Shown here: positions 60,332 to 64,000 of the stretch, piece by piece | How positions within the stretch are numbered: position 1 is the first letter of the stretch | How the letters are laid out: every line of letters begins with the position of its first letter | Source: Arabidopsis thaliana | Lineage: Eukaryota; Streptophyta; Magnoliopsida; Brassicales; Brassicaceae | Direction: 5' to 3' | Assembly (NCBI RefSeq): GCF_000001735.4 | Contig: NC_003070.9 | Span: 30,055,971-30,119,970 of the forward strand | Length of the DNA: 64,000 nucleotides | Program-made: the position numbers and the translations under genes | Notes under the pieces: generated by a model | The model's database searches: none | The model's input: the letters and a program-made list of their open reading frames with translations, nothing else | What the model was told of the DNA's origin: nothing

Positions 60332-61554
60332 TTACATCTTGGGTCTGCCACCGAAATGCTTCAAAGAAAATCTGGAGGGACCACTGCGACACTCGGGTCC
60401 TTTTCTGGAAACTCCCCAACGTCCAGCATATGGCAACCATCCTTTAATTAAGTTAACTAGTCTGGATTCTGCTGCCGGTAACTCGTCTTGTGCTCCTGGA
60501 TAACACTTCTCAGCTACATCATCCACACCGTTCTGGTTTTGGTTTTGTATTTGGATTTCGTTGACAATGGATGACACATCCAACCTACCATACAAGGATT
60601 CTTTAGCAGAGCATTGAAATGCAGAGACGATATAGGAAGATTGTTACAAAGTACTTACTCGAGGTACCGCTTGCAACTCGGGCTCTTGGATCTTTTGTTC
60701 ATAGGAGAGTGGTCTATCGACAAATGCCTTACGAAATGTAACTGAAATAGAGTGAAAGGGATGTTAAGACTTTCAAAGGAATGAGATTGCGTGCATACGA
60801 TTCTTATATAGAAGTGAGAAGGAGTTTAACGAACTTGGTCTCCATCATTGAGACCGAGATAACGGATGCTAGTCTTGTCATTGACTAATCTCTGGTCTCG
60901 ATAACACAAGCAAAAATGACCCCAGACGTGAGACCTGTAGGCAAAGATCAAAGTGAACGACTGTACCAGAAAGCTTAAGCTGTGAGAATTTTCATATGAA
61001 ATGATGATATACCATGAAATCATGCCGTGACCTTCCAGAGGAGAAATGGTGAATACTTGTTCCACAGCTCTTTTGAGCTCTGCCACTGAGCAATCCTTTG
61101 CAACTTCCACATCTATTGATTCGTTGGAAACCATTTAACTTCTTGAGAGGCCAAATCAGAAACAGTAACCAAAAAACTAGTTGATACTTCATCCAAAATT
61201 ATGTCTATTAAGGCTCTTAAACAATGATTTCTAACAGCAACAAAAAATTCCGGATTAGAGATCGATTAGGGTATCACCAACTGAGGGAACCGTTGAGCTT
61301 GATTGTAAACTAAACTCTTAAAATTGCTATTTCGGAAACTGGATAAGCAAAATCGTACCGAAAAGGGAGCCGTTGAGCTTAACGACGGAAAGCTTGATAC
61401 GACCCTGAGGAGGAAGTTTCAGGTAGGAAGATCTCCGTCCAGAAATCGAACCACCGTCGTTTAAAGCAAACGATGACAAGAAGCGTGGATCTATCAACGA
61501 CCTCAGTCCTCCACTTCGACGACCGTCCCTAACCGGACTATGCTCTTCTCGCAT
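60332..61554 (-). CDS. Ubiquitin-fold protein related to U11/U12-25K
   Basis: Exons on the minus strand are 61554-61359, 61112-61013, 60934-60835, 60741-60659 and 60600-60332. The core (IKLSVVKLNGSLFDVEVAKDC, then WSHVWGHFCLCYRDQRLVND, then LGLNDGDQLHFVRHLS) resembles the ubiquitin-like protein of the minor spliceosome, U11/U12-25K, and its plant paralogues. The last exon encodes a basic tail with LVNLIKGWLPYAGRWGVSRKG. The exon 4 donor CTCGA|GTAAGT and the exon 5 acceptor AAAG|AATCC are one base out of phase. Without splicing, frame 4 ends at CTC GAG TAA (about 160 residues); with the tail the protein is about 248. An upstream in-frame ATG (61722) lies above a TATATA box and is unlikely. By position this is At1g80060. 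Confidence 0.78.
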
Positions 61555-62081
61555 TGCCGATTCTCCCGGATTTTCACCGACAAGATTCTGCTCTCTTTGC
61601 TCTTCTTCTTCAGCCTTCAGGTGACTGTTGAGGAGCTGAGCGAGCGAGCGAGAGAATCGGGAGAGTTTGTTTTCCGGGGAAAAACCGCAATTACTGCTAT
61701 ATAGCTCCCCAATAAATGCCAAAACAAAAAATCAAATTAAAGTTTGTCAATGGGCATCACGGCCCAAATCTAATAATCAAAGGCCCAATAACTTGATTCG
61801 ACAATACTTAGCGGGTTTGGATAACCGCCTAAGCATCTGTTCGACACCGCCTATTTTTTTTTTTTACTTACTCCTCCTGATCTGCTGATATAAGGCCGAA
61901 CGGGAATAAAAAAAAAAAAAAAGGAAGAAGCGACTCACCCGAAAATGTTTTAGGGTTTTTCTTTACTCGATTAAGCTCACTAGTTCTTCGCAACGTAGTT
62001 AGAGATCGACACTGGCGCGGTGGATTTAGGGTTTTTTTCCTCCGCGACTACGCTCGGCGTTTCGATTTGGAACCCTAAGCT
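61555..62081. promoter_or_regulatory. Divergent promoter of the ubiquitin-fold gene and PRP8
   Basis: A TATATA core at 61696-61705 serves the minus-strand gene. Site II type motifs cluster at 61751-61787 (TGGGC, GGCCCA, GGCCCA). AGGGTTT telo-box-like motifs at 61953 and 62029 precede the PRP8 ATG. This combination is usual for plant housekeeping genes; sharing between both genes is inferred. Confidence 0.5.
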
Positions 62082-64000
62082 ATGTGGAACAACAACGATG
62101 GTATGCCCTTAGCTCCTCCTGGTACTGGCGGGTCCATGATGCCGCCACCTCCCGCTGCTCATCCTTCTTACACGGCGCTTCCGCCGCCTTCTAATCCGAC
62201 TCCTCCGGTCGAGCCTACTCCTGAGGAAGCGGAGGCTAAGCTTGAGGAGAAGGCCCGAAAATGGATGCAGCTAAATTCCAAACGGTACGGCGACAAGAGG
62301 AAGTTTGGATTCGTTGAAACTCAGAAGGAGGACATGCCACCTGAGCACGTCAGGAAGATCATCAGGCTAGTTTTCTTCTCTTCTTTCTCTACCATTTCGA
62401 AATACAGTTTACTTGATAATTATTTTCTGGCTAGGTTTCTAAGATTTGGTTAGGATTTACTTATTTTGAGACTGAAGCTGCGATTTCTTTCTTACTTCAG
62501 AGATCATGGTGATATGTCATCCAAGAAATTCCGTCACGACAAACGTGTATACCTTGGAGCCCTTAAATTCGTCCCTCACGCAGTTTTCAAGCTCTTGGAG
62601 AACATGCCTATGCCCTGGGAGCAGGTACATTTTTTTTCCTTTAGCTTCAGCTGTTTTCATCGTCTGTTCATTTATCTAAATCCTCATTTTCTTTCAGGTC
62701 CGAGATGTAAAAGTTTTGTACCACATCACCGGAGCTATTACATTTGTGAACGAGATACCATGGGTTGTGGAACCTATTTACATGGCTCAGGTTGGTGATT
62801 AGTCTTATCTCTTATTTACTGTCTCTGTGCGCTGATGGATTTTCAATAGCTTTTGATGGTTATTCCATTCTTGTTTTGCAGTGGGGTACTATGTGGATTA
62901 TGATGCGAAGGGAGAAGAGGGATCGTCGTCATTTCAAGAGAATGCGGTTCCCACCTTTTGATGATGAGGAGCCTCCACTAGACTATGCAGACAACTTGCT
63001 GGACGTGGATCCTCTGGAGCCAATTCAATTGGAGCTAGATGAGGAAGAAGATTCTGCTGTCCACACTTGGTTTTACGACCACAAGCCACTCGTTAAAACA
63101 AAACTGATTAATGGTCCCAGTTACCGGAGGTGGAACCTCTCACTTCCAATCATGGCAACCCTTCACAGGCTTGCAGGCCAGTTGCTGTCTGATTTGATTG
63201 ATCGCAACTACTTCTACTTATTTGACATGCCATCTTTCTTCACAGCAAAAGCTCTGAACATGTGCATACCTGGTACGCCATTTTCCTTCTATGCTCCAGT
63301 TTTTATATTTTTGCTGCGGGTCCATTGCTTTTAATGCATTCTCCTACTCTTTTCCAGGTGGACCCAAGTTTGAACCTTTGTACCGTGATATGGAGAAAGG
63401 GGATGAGGACTGGAATGAGTTTAATGACATCAACAAGCTCATTATTCGTTCCCCTCTGCGTACTGAGTACAGAATAGCTTTTCCCCATCTCTACAATAAT
63501 CGGCCCAGGAAAGTAAAACTCTGTGTGTATCACAGTCCTATGATCATGTATATAAAGACCGAGGATCCCGATCTTCCTGCATTTTATTATGATCCGTTGA
63601 TTCACCCAATAAGCAACACCAACAAGGAAAAACGTGAAAGGAAGGTTTATGATGATGAGGATGACTTCGCCTTACCAGAAGGTGTGGAACCTTTGCTAAG
63701 AGATACCCAACTCTACACTGACACTACAGCTGCTGGCATATCATTGTTGTTTGCCCCACGACCTTTCAATATGAGGTCTGGGAGGACGCGCCGCGCAGAA
63801 GATATTCCCTTGGTGTCAGAGTGGTTCAAAGAGCACTGGTAAGCTATTTGTTTTTATTCTACTTTGGTCCTCTTTACCGTTTTGAAATTTACTGGTGACC
63901 GTCCTAATACATATTGTGAACTCATTAACTGCAGTCCTCCAGCCTATCCGGTTAAAGTTCGGGTTAGTTACCAAAAGCTATTGAAGTGCTATGTGCTGAA
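62082..64000 (+). CDS. PRP8: PRP8 spliceosome core protein (5' part)
   Basis: Visible exons are 62082-62365, 62501-62624, 62698-62790, 62882-63272, 63358-63839 and 63935 to beyond the window, giving the first 480 of roughly 2,400 residues. The N-terminus is Pro-rich ([19 protein letters not shown]). Then comes the PRO8NT domain: [21 protein letters not shown] in parts, [51 protein letters not shown]8 sits at the catalytic centre of the U5 snRNP and contacts U4/U6 during activation. Intron 1 has a GC donor (ATCAG|GCTAGT). By position this is At1g80070 (SUS2/EMB14). Confidence 0.96.

Noticed and set aside
61555..61722. Longer N-terminus for the ubiquitin-fold gene, starting at 61722
   Set aside because: The ATG lies upstream of the TATATA core at 61696-61705, so it is unlikely to be transcribed; 61554 is the next good start.

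Overview
This is a plant nuclear window. Its genes carry many GT-AG introns, with plant-specific families (FRS, OFP, FLZ-like) and plant-type promoter motifs (site II, telo-box, USE). Gene order, exon structure and reconstructed protein lengths (831, 687, 920, 605, 725, 500, 192 aa) match what I remember of the lower arm of Arabidopsis thaliana chromosome 1, about At1g79910 to At1g80070. I therefore read it as A. thaliana (possibly not the reference accession) or a very close relative. Locus names come from memory, not from a search. CDS spans run from start codon to stop codon; exon boundaries are given in the evidence text.

Layout. 1-2.7 kb: the 3' part of an IST1-like ESCRT gene, then a METTL21/22-like methyltransferase. 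2.9-11.1 kb: two tandem Hsp110-type HSP70 genes on the minus strand, separated by a decayed partial copy of the methyltransferase. A block of about 4.9 kb (methyltransferase 3' half plus HSP70) was therefore duplicated. The first HSP70 copy has a one-base deletion that breaks its C-terminus. 11.1-14 kb: AT-rich spacer with a 91-bp tandem repeat. 14-17.3 kb: the ER Sec63 protein ERDJ2A. 17.7-23.6 kb: the RTEL1 helicase, with telomere-like repeats in its promoter. 23.7-24.6 kb: OFP14, convergent with RTEL1. 25.1-25.3 kb: a U4 snRNA-like gene with plant USE, TATA box and 3' box but an altered 5' end. 26.8-27.6 kb: an FLZ-related protein without its zinc finger. 28.0 kb: tRNA-Arg(UCG). 28.5-36 kb: Golgi SYS1 and beta'-COP. 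37.2-40.8 kb: the exon-junction protein CASC3/Barentsz. 41.6-47.9 kb: two domesticated transposase genes placed tail to tail (FRS8, MULE-derived; a hAT-derived gene with an internal coding minisatellite). 49.4-57.3 kb: a plastid-type DnaJ, a small coiled-coil protein, and APT2. 57.3-60.3 kb: an apparently gene-free stretch. 60.3-64 kb: a ubiquitin-fold gene related to U11/U12-25K, divergent from the 5' third of the spliceosome core gene PRP8.

Most of the window is conserved housekeeping sequence: protein folding and ER import (HSP70s, ERDJ2A, DnaJ), Golgi traffic (SYS1, beta'-COP) and RNA processing (CASC3, PRP8, the U11/U12-25K-like gene, U4). I see no bacterial-type operon, CRISPR array or unknown multi-gene system. 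The most notable points are the rearranged U4 locus, the frameshifted HSP70 copy with its tandem-duplication scar, shared GC-AG introns, the 20-residue coding repeats in the hAT-derived gene, and a promoter-like island with no gene.
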